Part shown: positions 13,140 through 24,566 of the stretch, one piece after another
Layout of the letters: each line of letters begins with the position of its first letter
Numbering within the stretch: position 1 is the first letter of the stretch
Assembly: GCF_036323735.1 (NCBI RefSeq)
Contig: NC_086034.1
Location: forward strand, 36,635,939-36,699,938
DNA from: Rattus norvegicus
Taxonomy: Eukaryota; Chordata; Mammalia; Rodentia; Muridae
Length of the DNA: 64,000 nt
Direction: 5' to 3'
Program-made: the position numbers and the translations under genes
The notes under the pieces: generated by a model
Databases searched by the model: none
Seen by the model: the letters and a program-made list of their open reading frames with translations, nothing else
Told to the model about the DNA's origin: nothing

Positions 13140-13215
13140 ATCAACTGGATCAGTGCAGTGATCTAGCAGCACAGGCTGAGGGTTAGATCCCCAGTACTGA
13201 CACTAAAATAGCGAC
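13140..13215 (+). mobile_element. Possible old ID/B4-type SINE fragment
   Basis: GATCTAGCAGCACAGGCTGAGGG followed by GTTAGATCCCCAGTACTGAC looks like the B-box end of a tRNA-Ala-derived SINE with an A-rich end. The A-box half is too eroded to be sure. The surrounding 13216-14293 shows only AT-rich intron. Confidence 0.35.
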
Positions 13216-14293
13216 AAGTTTACATGCCACCCTACATTGTGTAATGGATCAAGCATATAAACATGATTTGCAAATAATGTTCTTGGACAGAGGGTATGGT
13301 TCTTTGGCGGGCTTTTATTTTCCTAATACTGTGGTCATTCTGATCTGAAGCACGAAATTTTTGCCTTAATTATTTAAGTAACATTCAAACTGGTCTCCCT
13401 GTTTCAAAATTCTTCAAGTAGAATAAAAAGGAATATTTTTAAGATAATCAGATGATTATATTTCTCCATTCAAAATGCTAAAAAGGCTGGCTGTTAGATT
13501 TAAAACTAAAGCCAAGTTCATGTCCTAAACTTAAAGCCCCAACATGCTCTATAATTGACCTATCTATGACCTCATATGTTGAGTAGTGTGTAGTCTGTTA
13601 CTCTCATGTTCTTCTTTAATATACTGGAAAGTTCCCAAGGGCTTTTACTGCCTCCTGAATCTGTTTTATCCATATTACATAAACTGATTCATTACTCTTA
13701 CTGGGTCATTACTTTTCAACTCAAAAGAGTCTTCCATCACCATGTTATCATTTTAGAAACAGTCATCAATTCTCTGTAGCTCTGTCACATTGATATTTCT
13801 TATAGAGCTTAGGTTTTCATACATTATACGTATATCATGTGTGTGTGTGATTAGGAAATTAAAGTCTATGTGTCTACTAAATATAGGCATTTACCCAATG
13901 TCTCTAAATTATAATATAACCTTGACTTATTTGGAGTAAGTTTTTGACAGTCAGTGTTCCCAATAATAGTTCATAAACAATGGTATGAAAACATGGTACA
14001 ATATACTTGCTATTTCTCTCTTCTGGAAAATGCATGTCGTGTACCCTTAGGCAACCTTTAGCTTGGGCCAAGCTGCTAAAGGGTCATACTTACTCCTACT
14101 AATTTCCACAGTAAAATAGTGAAAGGATTTTCTTCAAAGAAAATTTCAGAGGTAGGAATTTATCATGCTTTCTGTCATGAGTGTCCCACTCTCCGAGGTT
14201 ACCTTAAGGAACATCTCACTTTAATGATGATCAGAAACTCATTCTTCTCCTAAGTGCCATTACTCTACATAATTTAAAGATTGCTAGCCAGAA

Positions 14294-14570
14294 TCTAAGG
14301 GAAGCTCAAATGCATCCATCTGGGAGAGGCTGTAACACTGATTTCCAAAAGTAGGAGAAGTCCTTGGTCCTATGAAGGCTCATTTCCCTAGTATTGGGAA
14401 ATCCCAGGGTGGTGAGGTAGGAGTGGGTTGATGGGAGGCAGAGCACCCTCATAGAAGCAGGGGTAGGAGAGATGGGAGAGGAGGCAACCTGGAAAATACT
14501 TAACATTTGAAATGTAAATACATAAAATATTCAACAAAAAAGCAAAAAATAAAAGTAAAAAATAAACTGA
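14294..14570 (+). mobile_element. L1 (Lx-type) 3'UTR fragment
   Basis: Sense orientation. It contains the block AGGAGAAGTCCTTGGTCC, then AAGGCTCATTTCCCTAG, then the CACCCTCATAGAAGCAGG block, and ends with the L1 terminus (CATTTGAAATGTAAATA) and an A-rich tail. This 3'UTR type differs from the rat L1 type at 19263-20101 and matches the antisense fragment at 20545-20812. Confidence 0.8.
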
Positions 14571-15110
14571 AACATGTAATTTTGTGTTCTGAATGTTTAT
14601 AAAATACAATTTTGGTATAATTAGCATGACTCCTGGTCATGTTTTATTAATATGTTATGTAGTTTAAAACCATCATCTGGCATTCTTTTCTTACCTGAAA
14701 TAATGAAACATTGCTTACTGTTAATAGTTTTCTGAAATTTATGCCTGGCTGGTGTATTCTCAAAAAGCTTATAATGATATTAGTTAGGAGATGGTCAATT
14801 TTAGGGAAATACCAAAATCATTATTATTCATTGAATTAGAATCAAATATTAATGAAATATTGCATTTATGGTCATTGTATAATCAGAAAATGGTAAATTG
14901 AAAAAAAGAGATTCTATTGAGAGTTCTCATCTATATGTCTAAAAATAGCATTAAACTTAGCTAAAACTAAATTGAGTAAAAATCATCCAGGGAAAATTTC
15001 CTTCAGTCTTACAATCTGAAAATAGCAATGTAGAAACATCTCAGGAGACTGAATAACCTGGAATCCACTTGTACTAAAATATAGATAGTTATCTTTTAAA
15101 ATTAATTCCA

Positions 15111-15186
15111 CTGGGGGTAGAGATTTAGTAGAGTACCTGCCTAGCAATCAAAAAGCCTTGGGTTTGGTTCCCATAACTGAAAAAAA
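15111..15186 (+). mobile_element. Decayed ID-family SINE
   Basis: Sense ID element. GGGGGTAGAGATTTAGTAGAG corresponds to the tRNA-Ala-like A-box region, CCTGCCTAGCAATC to the middle, and CCTTGGGTTTGGTTCCC to the B box, followed by a short A tail. Much more diverged than the ID copy at 25461-25556. Confidence 0.65.
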
Positions 15187-17519
15187 TCAATTTAATTTAG
15201 CTACTTGTAAAAGTTGTACTACCTCTCTATTTAGAAAGCTCTACTTCCCACAGACAAGAATGCATGAGATTTATTAATCTTATTTCCCTCATTAGTAAAA
15301 TATGGCTTGATGATCACACCTATCATAGTTATTTTAAATGTTAATTAAATTGTCCAATTAAAATGCTTGTGCAGTTCCCTAAATGATCTTTATATATTAA
15401 TATAACATTGATTTTATCTCCCATCTTATGATAACTTGAATCAGCTGTCATAATTTTTTCTTATGCATTCATATCTAATCAATACAAACAAACTTGAAAA
15501 GAGTTTCATGGTAGTTGGTGTATAAATTGTACTTCCAATAGTGCTCTCTATTACTCTAACATTTATATTGCAGAGTATTTAGTGAAATTCTGCCTCATAG
15601 ATATGTTCCTCTAGTATTCTATCAAACACATCTCTTTCACATGGCACGGTAGTGATTATTTTCAGAATGTTTCTTTCTATAAATGCAAGTATTTTGCAAA
15701 GGTCATATAGTTAGATCATAATCCTTTATCATGAAAATATAGACAATGTTCTGCTATGGGAAGATATGTTCTAATAAAAAATTCTCAAAGACAAATGGAT
15801 GAATAGCTAGTATAAGGGATTTGAATACAGGCAGACCAAAGAAACCAAAGTTTGATTGGATATTTTTCCTGAAATTTATTTTCCAATGAATTTCCAACTT
15901 CATGAGTTTTGGCACTAATAAGAAGTTTTGGCATTAATAAGAAGAGAGAAGCCATCCTTACACACAGTATTACATCATTGTGTAGCATGTTCAAAGATAT
16001 AGGAAGAAGAGTAAAACAATTGAAAATTGAGCTTGAGTTTTAAATGACCTGGACAATGACATCAACATCATTACAGTAAGAAAACATTGCAGTTGCCACA
16101 TTGTTTTATAACAACCCAGAGTCTCCCATGATTGAAGGATCCCATTCATTTGAGCCCAAGATTGTTAATAATGAAGTGTATTATATTTTTGTCACAATTT
16201 CATAGAAATTGAAGTCATTACTTGGATCTTCTATCAAAATTCCTATCCAGAGGCAGGCACAATTTTGTCAGTAATGAGTTATGAGCTTTCTTGGCCCCAT
16301 TTCTTAATGAATGCAGATGAGGAAATATGTTTTAATCCATGAGAGAAGGCACATTGCCAGCTATGGAGACTGACATCAGAAACATACATTGCAATTTTAC
16401 CTGATATCCTTTCCCTGAATAACACTGGATCTTAAGCAGCATTCATGCCAGATTACAGCAACAGTTACTTCGATGTTTTGTAAGCACAGACAGGCAATGA
16501 GTGCTCCTTAAGAATGCTAGAGCCCAGAGCGTAGGCATTATTACTTGAATGGAAATTTTCCCTGCCCCTAATTTGTGTAATAAATTTGCATTATTTATAA
16601 AGCTTACTTCATAAAATAATGGGAAAAATCAAGACTGAATAGCTAATTTAATTTAGTGAAGTGTTTGATGTGCCGGTATGAAATGACTAGGAGAACACAA
16701 TAGAATTAACATCATCAAGGATTTAATAATGATCTAAATCTCTATGGTGACCAACTGAGCCCTAGGGATCCAACTTTATTATTGGATGAAAATGACTGGA
16801 TTAATTTATCAGGCATTGGCCTACATAACAATCTAATAGAATTTAGTAGTGCATGTTCATTTGACTGTAGATATTATGATCCAGATCAGCTTGTGAAAAA
16901 ACCATTTTTGTTATTAAGCAATCATATTTATTAAAACATCACTTGAAATTATGGCAAAAGGTTTGTGCATAGAAAATTAGTAGAGTATTATTTATTTTGC
17001 AATGCTCATATTTTGTAATGAAGGATAATTTTATGGACATAACAAAACATATATACATAATTTCACATACACATTAAAATTATTTTTGCTCTAAAACAAA
17101 AGCACTAAACTTATTATCCAAATTTGGGATATATAAACTTTAAGATGAAGACCTAGCATTTTTTCACTACCTATTCTTTATTGTCCATACTAAACTTTGC
17201 TCATTTATTTTTTCCTACATGTATAGTGTTTTAACAAATAAAAAATAAATTCTTATGCCTAGATCCATATCGCATTTTCACAGGAAGACAAATATTATTA
17301 AAACTATTTTTACATAAAAAATAAATTTAGGAAAATTATAATTCTCTAGGTAAATTCAATAATTTTACTATATTATACACGTGGTCCAATTAATAACAGG
17401 AGCATAAATCCAATATTACTTATCCTTATCATCTCTTAATTGCCCTTCTTCACCTCAATGTTTCATACTTCCTAGGCACATAAGCTATCCAACTGCAGAT
17501 AACATGAGGGCTTTTATTC
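15187..17519. other. Repeat-poor AT-rich intron
   Basis: No recognisable interspersed repeat. 15906-15924 and 15925-15943 form a direct 19-bp tandem duplication with one mismatch. 16040-16860 is strikingly repeat-free and rich in TAAT motifs, with a perfect octamer ATTTGCAT at 16584-16591. It is a candidate conserved non-coding element, but conservation cannot be tested here. Confidence 0.5.
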
Positions 17520-18010
17520 TCCTTTTAATTGAATTAAATTTTTTGTACAATATATTTTGGCCATGTTTTCTTTTCCTTAATTCCTCTAATATCCTCCCTA
17601 CCTCTCTATGAATACGACTGTATGTTCTCTATATTTTAAATATACAAAACAAGAACCACACACATACACACATAGAAAAATCCACAAAAGCACAAAAATG
17701 GGAACCAAAAAGTAAGAGACCAATAGGATAAAAATTGCATGAATATTTAGTAAGTGGTTATGGGTGGGGGACCACGTCCACTTGTCCTTCTCAGTGCTGG
17801 GACCCAGGCTGGCTAGTGCATGCTGCCACAGTCTGTGAGAATTTCATAAGCACAACAGTCATTTTGTGCTAGGATTACAGTTTCCTTAATGTCGACCGTC
17901 ATCTCTGGCTCTTAGAATCTTTATACCTCCTCTTTTGCAAGGATCTCTAAGCCTTGAGGTAAGTTTGATGAAGTTAACCCACCTAAGTACTCCAAAGTGA
18001 AATACGTGAA
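17520..18010 (-). mobile_element. Old L1 (Lx-type) 3'UTR remnant
   Basis: Antisense old L1 3'UTR. Recognisable blocks are the A-rich run AAATGGGAACCAAAAAGTAA, then CTTCTCAGTGCTGGGACCC, TCATCTCTGGCTCTTAGAATC and TCTAAGCCTTGAGGTAAG. It may belong to the same ancient element as the ORF1/5'UTR remnant at 18360-19250, with ORF2 lost. 18011-18359 is not clearly assigned. Confidence 0.65.
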
Positions 18011-18359
18011 GGATCTTTAACTATCACAATGGAATGCCTGTGATATCTGCTCTCTAGTACATTTAATAACTTGTATCCTCCTCTCTCAAAAATATTACCC
18101 CATTTCTAGACACCAAGGAGGTCTCATGAAGCATCACCAAACACCCAATCTTCTTTACTGTGGCACAGCATTGACAATAAATGTTGGATAGCTACCCATC
18201 CTCACTGCCCCAGGTTCTGACTTTCTGCCTCTGTTCCCCTAACACAGTGTATCAGACCCTTTACAGGTCTCATGGCCTCAGGAAAGATGGGCAGAATACC
18301 TCCCTCTTCCCTATTGTTTTGTCATCCACTCATTAACCCAACTAATAATAAAACTTGCA

Positions 18360-19250
18360 GTTCTTTCTTACAGAAAAACACAAATAAAAGTTTATTCAAT
18401 CAGTTTTCACAAAGTTATTCAGCTATAAAGACAGTAATTATTTATTTTTTCCATATTCAGGTCTTGAATAGTTTTATGCATTTCCTTGCTTTGTTTGTGT
18501 TTTCCTGGATTTCTTTAAGGGATTTCTCAATTTCCTCTTAGGACTTCAATCATCTTCACACAGGTAATTTTAAGGTCATTTCCTTATGCTTCAGTCACGT
18601 TGGAATATTCACAGCTTGCTGTGGTAGAATAAATTGGCTCAGGTGAAGACACATTTCCCTGGACGTCATTGATTGTTTTTTATGTTTGTGCTAGGCATCT
18701 GTGTTTGAAATGGTCATAGGCCTAGATACCAGTTTCTGGGGTTGACCTTGATAGGTAAGTATTTGTTCCTTGCTTCTGTTCCCTGTCTGGATTTTCCGAG
18801 ATTGTGACTCCACTTCTTGACTGATAGGAAGTTTTCTTTGCACCTGATACTTGCCACAGCCACTGGAAGTTCCATAAAATGCACTTGTGGGTGTTGAAAG
18901 CTGACACTTAGGATTGGGGATAGACTAAGTTTCTAAAGGGGTTTCTCAGGAGGGAAAAGAGCATGTTCAAGCAGGATCTCCTCATTTGTGGAGGAGAAGG
19001 CAATGAAGAGGAGTCACCCAGGTGGTCTGCTACAATGCTGGGGAGGAGACTAGGAAAGTTTCAGGGTGCTAGAATAACAGGAGGGAGTAAGATGTACAGC
19101 CAGCCTGCTTTCTTAGCAGATGTGTTCTGTGGCTTAGCTGGGATTGCCTACTGAAGTTTGCCAATGGGTGTAGGTGGGGCAAACTTCAAGTGGGGAAAGG
19201 GAGTTCAGGAGGGGAAAGTCTGAAGGATCCACAGGATAGAAGAACAGAAG
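18360..19250 (-). mobile_element. Old L1 ORF1 start and 5'UTR remnant
   Basis: Antisense ORF1 coiled-coil-like sequence (plus-strand TTTCTTTAAGGGATTTCTC followed by TTTCCTC) leads into GC-richer 5'UTR-like sequence. The 5'UTR part continues after the younger insertions, at 20102-20386 and from 20813. The motif GGATCCACAGGAT occurs at about 19226 and again at about 20842 in a similar context (followed by GAA..AAGGCT), which indicates tandem promoter units. No intact frame remains. Confidence 0.55.
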
Positions 19251-19262
19251 GAAAGGAAGGCT

Positions 19263-19507
19263 TCAATGTAATCCACTATATGAACAAACTGAAAGATAAA
19301 AACAACATGATCATTTCATTAGATGCTGAGAAAGCATTTGACAAAATTCAACACCCCTTCATGATAAAAATCCTGGAAAGAATAGGAATTCAAGACCCAT
19401 ACCTAATCATAGTAAAAGCCATATACAGCAAACCAATAGCTAATATTAAACTAAATGGAAAGAAACTTGAAGCAATCCCACTAAAATCAGGGACTAGACA
19501 AGGCTGA
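19263..19507 (+). pseudogene. L1 ORF2 reverse transcriptase fragment
   Basis: About 80 codons of ORF2 remain open. They include the RT segment with ISLDAEKAFDKIQ (the first catalytic Asp region) and end at TRQG just before the deletion junction. The FADD active-site box, thumb and C-terminal regions are absent, so no activity is possible. The upstream frame from 19190 is flanking sequence that happens to be open. Confidence 0.9.
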
Positions 19508-20101
19508 CAATGAGCTGACATTTCAGAGCCTGCCCCACATGTAGCCCATAAATATACAGCCACCAAACTAGATAAGATGGATGAAGCAAAGAAGTGCAGG
19601 CCGACAGGAACCGGATGTAGATCTTTCCTGAGAGACACAGCCAGAATACAGCAAATACATAGGCGAATACCAGCAGCAAACCACTGAACTGAGAACAGGA
19701 CCCCCGTTGAAGGAATCAGAGAAAGGACTGAAAGAGCTTGAAGGGTCTTGAGACCCCATATGAACAACAATGCCAACCAACCAGAGCTTCCAGGGACTAA
19801 GCCACTACCCAAAGAGTATACATGGACTGACCCTGGGCTCCAACCTCATAGGTAGCAATGAATATCCTAGTAAGAGCACCAGTGGAAGGGGAAGCCCTTG
19901 GTCCTGCCAAGACGGAAGCCCCAGTGAATGGAATTGTTGGGGAAGGGTAGTAAGGAGAGGAGGATGGGGAGGGGAGCACCCATATAGAAGGGGATAGGGA
20001 AGGCTTAGGGGGATGTTTGCTAGGAAACCAGGAAAGGTAATAACAATTGAAATGTAAATAAGAAATAGCCAATTTAATAAAGATGGAGAAAAGGAAAAAA
20101 A
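19263..20101 (+). mobile_element. Rat-type L1, 5'-truncated and internally deleted
   Basis: A sense L1 inserted into the old L1 5'UTR. It is bounded by a perfect 12-bp target-site duplication GAAAGGAAGGCT at 19251-19262 and 20102-20113. It starts inside the ORF2 reverse transcriptase, stays in frame to about 19505 and then jumps directly to the 3'UTR (CATTTCAGAGCCTGCCCCAC), so the rest of RT, the Cys-rich region and the ORF2 C-terminus are missing. The 3'UTR is complete, with the G-rich tract at 19935-19990, the AATAAAGATGG end and a purine-rich tail. The clean duplication indicates one retrotransposition event of an RNA or cDNA that was, or became, deleted. Confidence 0.92.
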
Positions 20102-20386
20102 GAAAGGAAGGCTACAACTATGTTCCCTTTCAAGTGATGAATGAGACTAAGTAATTTGGGTTGGATGGAGAAGGGAGTGATGAAGTTCTCCAATTAGCTT
20201 ACCTGTTATCCTGCCCTTCTAGCTGCTGTGCTCACAGGGAATGCCTGCTGTTATTGAAAGCTAGAATATTGAGGTGAGTGGGAGAAAGGAAGGGTGGGGG
20301 GAAATGCATCTTTGTGATACATTTGGGATGGGGTCAGAGAGGAAAGGGAGATTAGTAATGGTTGCTTGCTGGGACTGTAGTAAGGC

Positions 20387-20495
20387 TTTCCTTCCTTCCT
20401 TCCTTCCTTCCTTCCTTCCTTCCTTTCTTCCTTCCTTCCTTCCTTCCTTCCTTCCTTTTTTCTTTCTTTCCTTCTTTCTTTCTTTCTTTCTCTTT
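20387..20495. repeat. (CCTT)n microsatellite
   Basis: About 110 bp of CCTT units grading to CTTT. It abuts the 3' (T-rich) side of the antisense L1 fragment at 20545, so it probably grew from that element's A/G-rich tail. Confidence 0.95.
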
Positions 20496-20544
20496 ATTTT
20501 TTGCTTTTGTTTTGCTTTGCTTTAATTTTTTTCCTTTTCGTTGT

Positions 20545-20812
20545 TGGATATTTTATCTATTTACATTTCAAATGTTATCCCCTTTCTCCCCTCTCCCATA
20601 CCCCCTCCCCATCCCCTGCTTCGATGAGTATGCTGCCTCCCACCCACCCACTCCCACTTCACTGCCCTGGCATTCCTCCAACACTGGGGCATTGAGCCTT
20701 GGTACCTAACAAGGCCATCATCTGCTACACATGCTGCGGGAGCCACAGATCCCTCCATGTGTTCTCATTAGTTGGTGGTTTAGTCCCTGGGAACTCTGGG
20801 AGGGTTAGTCGG
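20545..20812 (-). mobile_element. L1 (Lx-type) 3'UTR fragment
   Basis: Antisense L1 3' end beginning with the TTTACATTTCAAATGTTATC terminus, then C-rich runs, CTTCGATGAGTATGCTGCC, CCTGGCATTCCTCCAACAC and TGGTTTAGTCCCTGGGA. It splits the old L1 5'UTR units on either side. Confidence 0.8.
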
Positions 20813-21614
20813 TTATGACTTTTCAAGGGGGAAGGTCTGTGGGATCCACAGGATATGAAAACAGGGATCAGGGAAGGCTGCCATAGGTGTTCTGCCAAGA
20901 GCTGGGCAAGACTATAGGATTGGATCTGGGTGACAAGAGTGAGAAAAGCCAGCAGCCACTTCTTAAAGTACACAGTAACAGTGAGGTCTCTTGGGATGGA
21001 GATAGCAGCAAGGGTCCAGACAAACCACACCAGGCAAACACATTCTCTCATGGAGGAAGTTTACTGGAATGGCGGAGACAGTGGGGAGTAAGAAAGGGAG
21101 AAGAAAGAGCAAGAAAAAGAAAAATGGGCAGGAAATGCCTGCCTTTTATTTGAATTTGAAATTGACATAACTGCTCCCAGGTGAAGGTGCGAGCTGAACT
21201 AAAGGTATGCTGGGACCATATAGCCTCTGCCAAGGCAACAGATGTGTAGGTGACCAGGTGACGTCACTGCTGGAGGCAAAAGCAGGTCCTGATACCAACA
21301 AGGTCAACATTACTTATGCTTTCTTATAGAGAATAAAAAAATAAAGAAGCCGGAATAGAAACAACCCTGCAATAAAGGCTTTAAAGCTAATTTGTCTTAC
21401 AGCATCATCCTTAAAGGAATTCATTTATTTAAGAGAGCACTGACTGTCACTTCCAAAAGGAAATGAGATAAATAGTACTGAGTCCAGAAAAAAAATTTAC
21501 GTGACATATTTGGCTACTCTCATCATTAATTAGGATATTTCCCAATATTCGACTTTCATTTTGAAAAGGTTCCTTATTTCACATGTTATTTTAATTAATC
21601 CTTCGTTGTATTTA
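20813..21614. other. Old L1 5'UTR unit, then unclassified sequence
   Basis: The first part (to about 20900) repeats the GGATCCACAGGAT unit found near 19226. From about 21000 to 21320 there is a purine-rich block (GGAAGTTTACTGGAATGGCGGAG then GGGAGAAGAAAGAGC) and a TGACGTCA palindrome at 21260-21267. It may be LTR-derived, but I cannot name it. Confidence 0.45.
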
Positions 21615-21775
21615 TTTATGGGGGAGGGACACACACATACCATAAGGCATATGTGGAATTCAGAGAACAACCTAAAGGAGTAGATTTTCTTCTTCCTCTA
21701 TGTTTTACAGGAGAATCAATTCATATTCTTTAGCTAGATAGTAATTTATTTTGCCAGCTGCTCCATTGTGCCTAC
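21615..21775 (-). mobile_element. B3 SINE, decayed
   Basis: Antisense B3. The blocks GGCATATGTGGAATTCAGAG, AACAACCTAAAGGAGTAGA and TCTTCTTCCTCTATGTTTTAC occur in consensus order, followed by a heavily eroded B-box half ending GCTGCTCCATTGTGCC. Confidence 0.65.
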
Positions 21776-22445
21776 ACAAGGTGTGGCTTAAAGTAGCAGG
21801 AATCACATGAAGGCATTCATATTCTTGATCTGCTGTGGAAGTTAATCAGTCATTTTCTTAAAATAAATTATTACAAAAATGGATGACAAAGATTCAAACA
21901 TTAGATAAATTAATTTGGTATTGCAGTGCATCTCCTAACATCTGTGGAAAAGGCTCTCATGGCTTTAATAATTTCATGTTTTAAAGCCATTGTTTAATGT
22001 CAAAAGAGACTGTAAGATTCCCTTCCCCCTGGAGAGTTGGTATTTCAAACAAAATTCCTGCAAATATGCAATTACTCTATCTCTGACAAAAGAGCTTAGA
22101 ACACTGCTTAATTTAGTCCTCATTGGCCTGACAGTCCTCCAGTGCTTCCTGTCATAAGAGTTACTACAGTGTGGTTATAGGTGCATGAAAATAGTTTCTT
22201 TCCACTTATGTTTTAAATTACTTGACTTGCCAAGTAAACAGAAAAATAATTAGTTGAGCCTGTTCAGTTAGTTAAAGAGCTCAAGATAATAATGGCTTTC
22301 TCAAAAGAACAAGAATATAAACTAAATATTTTAAAATACAAGCTGCTCAACTATGGGGCAGAGGCTATTCGGCTATAGACCTCCAAAGATGTCAGACATA
22401 GGCTTTTACATCACTAATTACATTATTAACTGAGAAATATTACGT

Positions 22446-22447
<2 letters not shown>
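21776..22447. other. Repeat-poor intron
   Basis: No interspersed repeat recognised. 22030-22310 has several homeodomain-like motifs (CAATTA, TAATTAG) and TGCAAATATGCAATTAC, an octamer-like sequence. It is a weak candidate for a conserved non-coding element. Confidence 0.45.

Positions 22448-22498
<51 letters not shown>
22448..22498. repeat. (GT)n microsatellite
   Basis: About 51 bp of uninterrupted GT units after TACGTAC. Uninterrupted arrays of this length are usually length-polymorphic. Confidence 0.97.
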
Positions 22499-22504
22499 GT
22501 TCAT

Positions 22505-22790
22505 GGGCACATTTATCTTCAGATACATGTAGATGCTTTACAATGATAATGTATATCTTCCTCAATCATTCACCACAGACGCAATCTCATGCTATCCCTG
22601 CAGCTGACAATTAAGTTAGACAAGCTGTTTGGCAAGTCCCTTGCATCCTCTTGTCTTGTTTGTACTGGGATTCAGGCACACACTGCCACATGTAATATTA
22701 CACTAAGAATGTAAATTCAGATCCTGATAATTGCATGGTGAGCACTTTATTGACTAAGATATATAGCTAGCCCCTCTGTAAGACCTTTCT
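22505..22790 (-). mobile_element. B4-type (ID-B1 composite) SINE
   Basis: Antisense. A B1-like half (ACTGGGATTCAGGCACACACTGCCACA, decayed) is followed by an ID-like half (AATTCAGATCCTGATAATTGC...TGACTAAGATATATAGCTAGCCCC). That order is typical of B4/RSINE elements. Divergence is high. Confidence 0.6.
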
Positions 22791-23183
22791 AATAACTAAT
22801 GCCTCTTTTTTCTCACTTTTTACTTTTCTATTTTTGTCTATTTATCTTCTTTCTAGTCTCAATATATACACGCACAAAATATCTATGTTCATATATAAGT
22901 ATACAAAAACTGCTTGGAAAATATTTAAGCCAATTCTTGACAGCAACTATATAATTGTCTGATAATTGTGTGTCTTGAATAAGTTTTACTTTAATTCCTT
23001 TTTAAAATGGTAATTATATTTTATATGTATTTTGAATTGAAAATTAAATGAAGCAAGAACTTAATTTATTGAAGAAGAGTGAAGAAAAAAATCATCTATA
23101 TGTGCATTTAATAATATTTTAGCGCCTCCAACTTACAGGAATTGTGTTTAATACAGATAAATTTATTATATACTCCCCTGGTG

Positions 23184-23184
<1 letters not shown>

Positions 23185-23226
<42 letters not shown>
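23185..23226. repeat. (TA)n microsatellite
   Basis: About 42 bp of pure TA units in AT-rich intron. 22791-23184 and 23227-23589 around it show no recognisable element. Confidence 0.97.
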
Positions 23227-23230
<4 letters not shown>

Positions 23231-23589
23231 ATTTTATACACACTGAATTTATAATGGGCATATTAATTATCGAAGTGCTATTATCTAATAGTATGCTGTG
23301 GTCATTTTACTAAATATTTTACAGCTGCCTAAAAATATGACTCATTTACCATCATTTCCCTGAACTTTTAAGACTGAGAGTTAATTTTGCTCTTTACTAC
23401 ATTATGTATTTTGCAAAGCCTCTCCATCAACAAAGACTACCATTTACGCTGTAACCACTCCATGCCTGTCTCTCTATTGTCAGCACTACTCTCCAGTTCA
23501 AATGTCTACCATTTTTCATCAGGGAACAGTAGCCCATCTACTCAACTCTTTTACCTGTGTTTTCTATATTCCTTTACCCACATAATGAC

Positions 23590-23742
23590 CATTGTGTGGT
23601 GGGGGCAGGATAGGGAGTTCTGAGGACAATGTGGGAAAGCCAGTTCTCTTCTTCTACTGTGCAAATCTGAGGAAATAAACTCAGGCACCATGCTTGGAGG
23701 CAATCACTGCTTACCCACTAAGCTTTCTTGCCAGTCCCAGAG
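23590..23742 (-). mobile_element. B3 SINE
   Basis: Antisense B3. In order: TTCTGAGGACAATGTGGGA, CAGTTCTCTTCTTCTAC, AACTCAGGCACCATGCTTGG and the end block CTTACCCACTAAGCTTTCTTGCCAG. Moderately diverged. Confidence 0.8.
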
Positions 23743-24566
23743 AGGCAGTTTAAAACCATGTTTGCACTAACACTCACATTAATCATTTATATTAACTCGT
23801 CATTGTAACAAATTTGTATAAGACCCAAATATTTTGAGACCATATAACACCTGAAGTTCTTACTTTTCCAATCTGAGTTGCTTCTCTGGCTTCTATTCTA
23901 CTCTTTACCGGCTTGTCTCCTCTCACTAACCCTTATACCAATTCAGAATATTTCCCAGTCCCTTTTGCCAATCCATTTCTGTCTTGTCATTTGGAGTAAA
24001 CACATTATTTCCCTATGACGTTTCTTCTCTACAGAGCTGACGCCGTCTAATACTGTTTAAGTATGAATGAGCTGATAGAACAAGTGAACAGCCCACCCTG
24101 ACTCTGAAGGTTATACTCTGTGATAGTTATGAAATATTTACCTCTTTGTTCCTTGGCCGGATTTTCTGTTTTATGGTGAAGTGTAGAAGACTCATTTTCT
24201 CACATTGTTCTGCAAAGCTATAGAACTTTGTCATTTGACCTAGATTAGCGTGGTTATGGTTAATAAATGCTAAATGATGTCAGCATAATGCAGCAACCAG
24301 GTCTGTTCACATCTTTGCCTAGATTAATATTTTAAGGGAATAGTGTGAGTCTCAAAATTAAAGAGAAAGTCTAGCAATATAGGATGTTTACATAAAAAAT
24401 AAAATTTTACAATGAAGGTCTCCTTTATTTATAAAATAACTTGTCACTGACAATAAGGAATGTCTTGCTTTGCACAAATTAATATCTAAGAGAACTTAGA
24501 GTAAAAAGCTGTAAATAGGTGGATGTACCCTCTGTGGACTTAAAGCAATGACTGAAAAGTCTACAT

